Virus record (IMG/VR): IMGVR_UViG_3300023198_000970
Location: 1-22,543 of that record
DNA: 22,543 nt
DNA from: a virus
Strand: one strand, 5' to 3'
Both the position numbers and the translations under genes were made by a program. How positions within the stretch are numbered: the first letter of the stretch is position 1; every line of letters starts with the position of its first letter. The notes under the pieces were generated by a model. That model had not been told where the DNA came from, ran no database searches, and worked only from the letters and a program-made list of their open reading frames with translations. Below are positions 22,362 through 22,543 of the stretch, piece by piece.

Positions 22362-22543
22362 ATGGAAAAAATTATTTTTCTTAGCGAAAGGCAAGTCCAG
22401 GATTTGACAGGAATGAAGATCCAGTCTCTTCGATCTAACCGTTGGTTGGGGAAAGGGATAAAATACTATAAAATGGGAAGCTCGGTTCTTTATAAGCAAA
22501 CAGATGTGTTGGAGTATATCGATTCCTGCTGCGTGATACCAGG
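22362..22543 (+). CDS. Helix-turn-helix DNA-binding protein (cut by window edge)
   Basis: The frame from ATG at 22362 is open for 60 codons to the window end. The product begins MEKIIFLSERQVQDLTGMK and continues with SLRSNRW, YYKMGSSVLYKQTDVLEYID. This is the pattern of small MerR/excisionase-like winged helix-turn-helix proteins: a first helix with LSERQVQDLTG, a recognition helix, then a wing with G-x-x-V-LYK-x-x-DVLEYI. Such proteins act as excisionases, AlpA-like activators, repressors or small packaging proteins. It is the only plus-strand gene and is read away from the late operon, so it may regulate from the intergenic motif array. An AAAGAG purine run precedes the start. Confidence 0.75.
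   Translation, partial: MEKIIFLSERQVQDLTGMKIQSLRSNRWLGKGIKYYKMGSSVLYKQTDVLEYIDSCCVIP

Noticed and set aside
1-22543. tRNA or rRNA genes
   Set aside because: No cloverleaf-like arrangement with the conserved GGTTCGAATCC-type arm or rRNA-like sequence was noticed when reading both strands; a dedicated search was not possible.

Overview
This window is most of the late (virion) region of a tailed bacteriophage or prophage (Caudoviricetes). About 25 genes lie head to tail on the minus strand and read from about 21.5 kb down to position 1. They overlap or nearly touch, often with ATGA or TAATG junctions, as expected for one translationally coupled late operon. A compact repeat-rich region of about 830 bp (21532-22361) separates them from the first gene of a divergent plus-strand unit, a helix-turn-helix protein cut by the right edge. 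The head proteins resemble the Mu type: a portal like Mu gp29, MuF, a protease like Mu I with a nested scaffold, a connector like Mu gp36, and a morphogenesis protein like Mu gpG. The tail has a tube protein, a frameshifted chaperone pair and a TP901-type tape measure with no sheath gene, so the virion should be a siphovirus. The host cannot be named. Base composition is moderate in genes and very AT-rich in the control region. A Gram-negative host is a guess from the Mu-like head and the spanin-like gene.

Layout in transcription order: a small terminase candidate (21531-20968); a large terminase split into an ATPase gene and a nuclease gene by two in-frame stops; a portal fused to MuF through a repetitive charged linker; an unrecognised structural protein; protease with nested scaffold; capsid cement; major capsid; a 93-aa protein of unknown role; a 960-aa three-domain enzyme (glycosyltransferase, methyltransferase, glycosyltransferase) ending in a strong GC-rich hairpin; a lysis cassette (spanin-like membrane protein, M15 peptidase endolysin, holin-like protein); connector, gpG-like and terminator-like proteins; a small charged protein; tail tube; tail assembly chaperone with a textbook A_AAA_AAG -1 slippery site leading into a cysteine-rich extension; a 1074-aa tape measure; a tail hub protein; two small paralogous tail-tip proteins; and the start of a repeat-containing tail fibre that runs off the left edge.

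The control region holds two outward-facing TTGACA boxes, each directly preceded by a phased A-tract array. Between them are two copies of a TGTACC-N5-GGTACA palindrome, eight copies of a CACCAACT motif in both orientations, an AT-rich palindrome and a run of three adjoining hairpins. Lying just upstream of the terminase genes, it could be a packaging site, a replication origin, an operator switch, or a combination.

The points most worth following up are this control region, the three-domain sugar-transfer enzyme inside the virion operon, the split terminase, the portal-MuF fusion and the frameshifted chaperone with its cysteine cluster.
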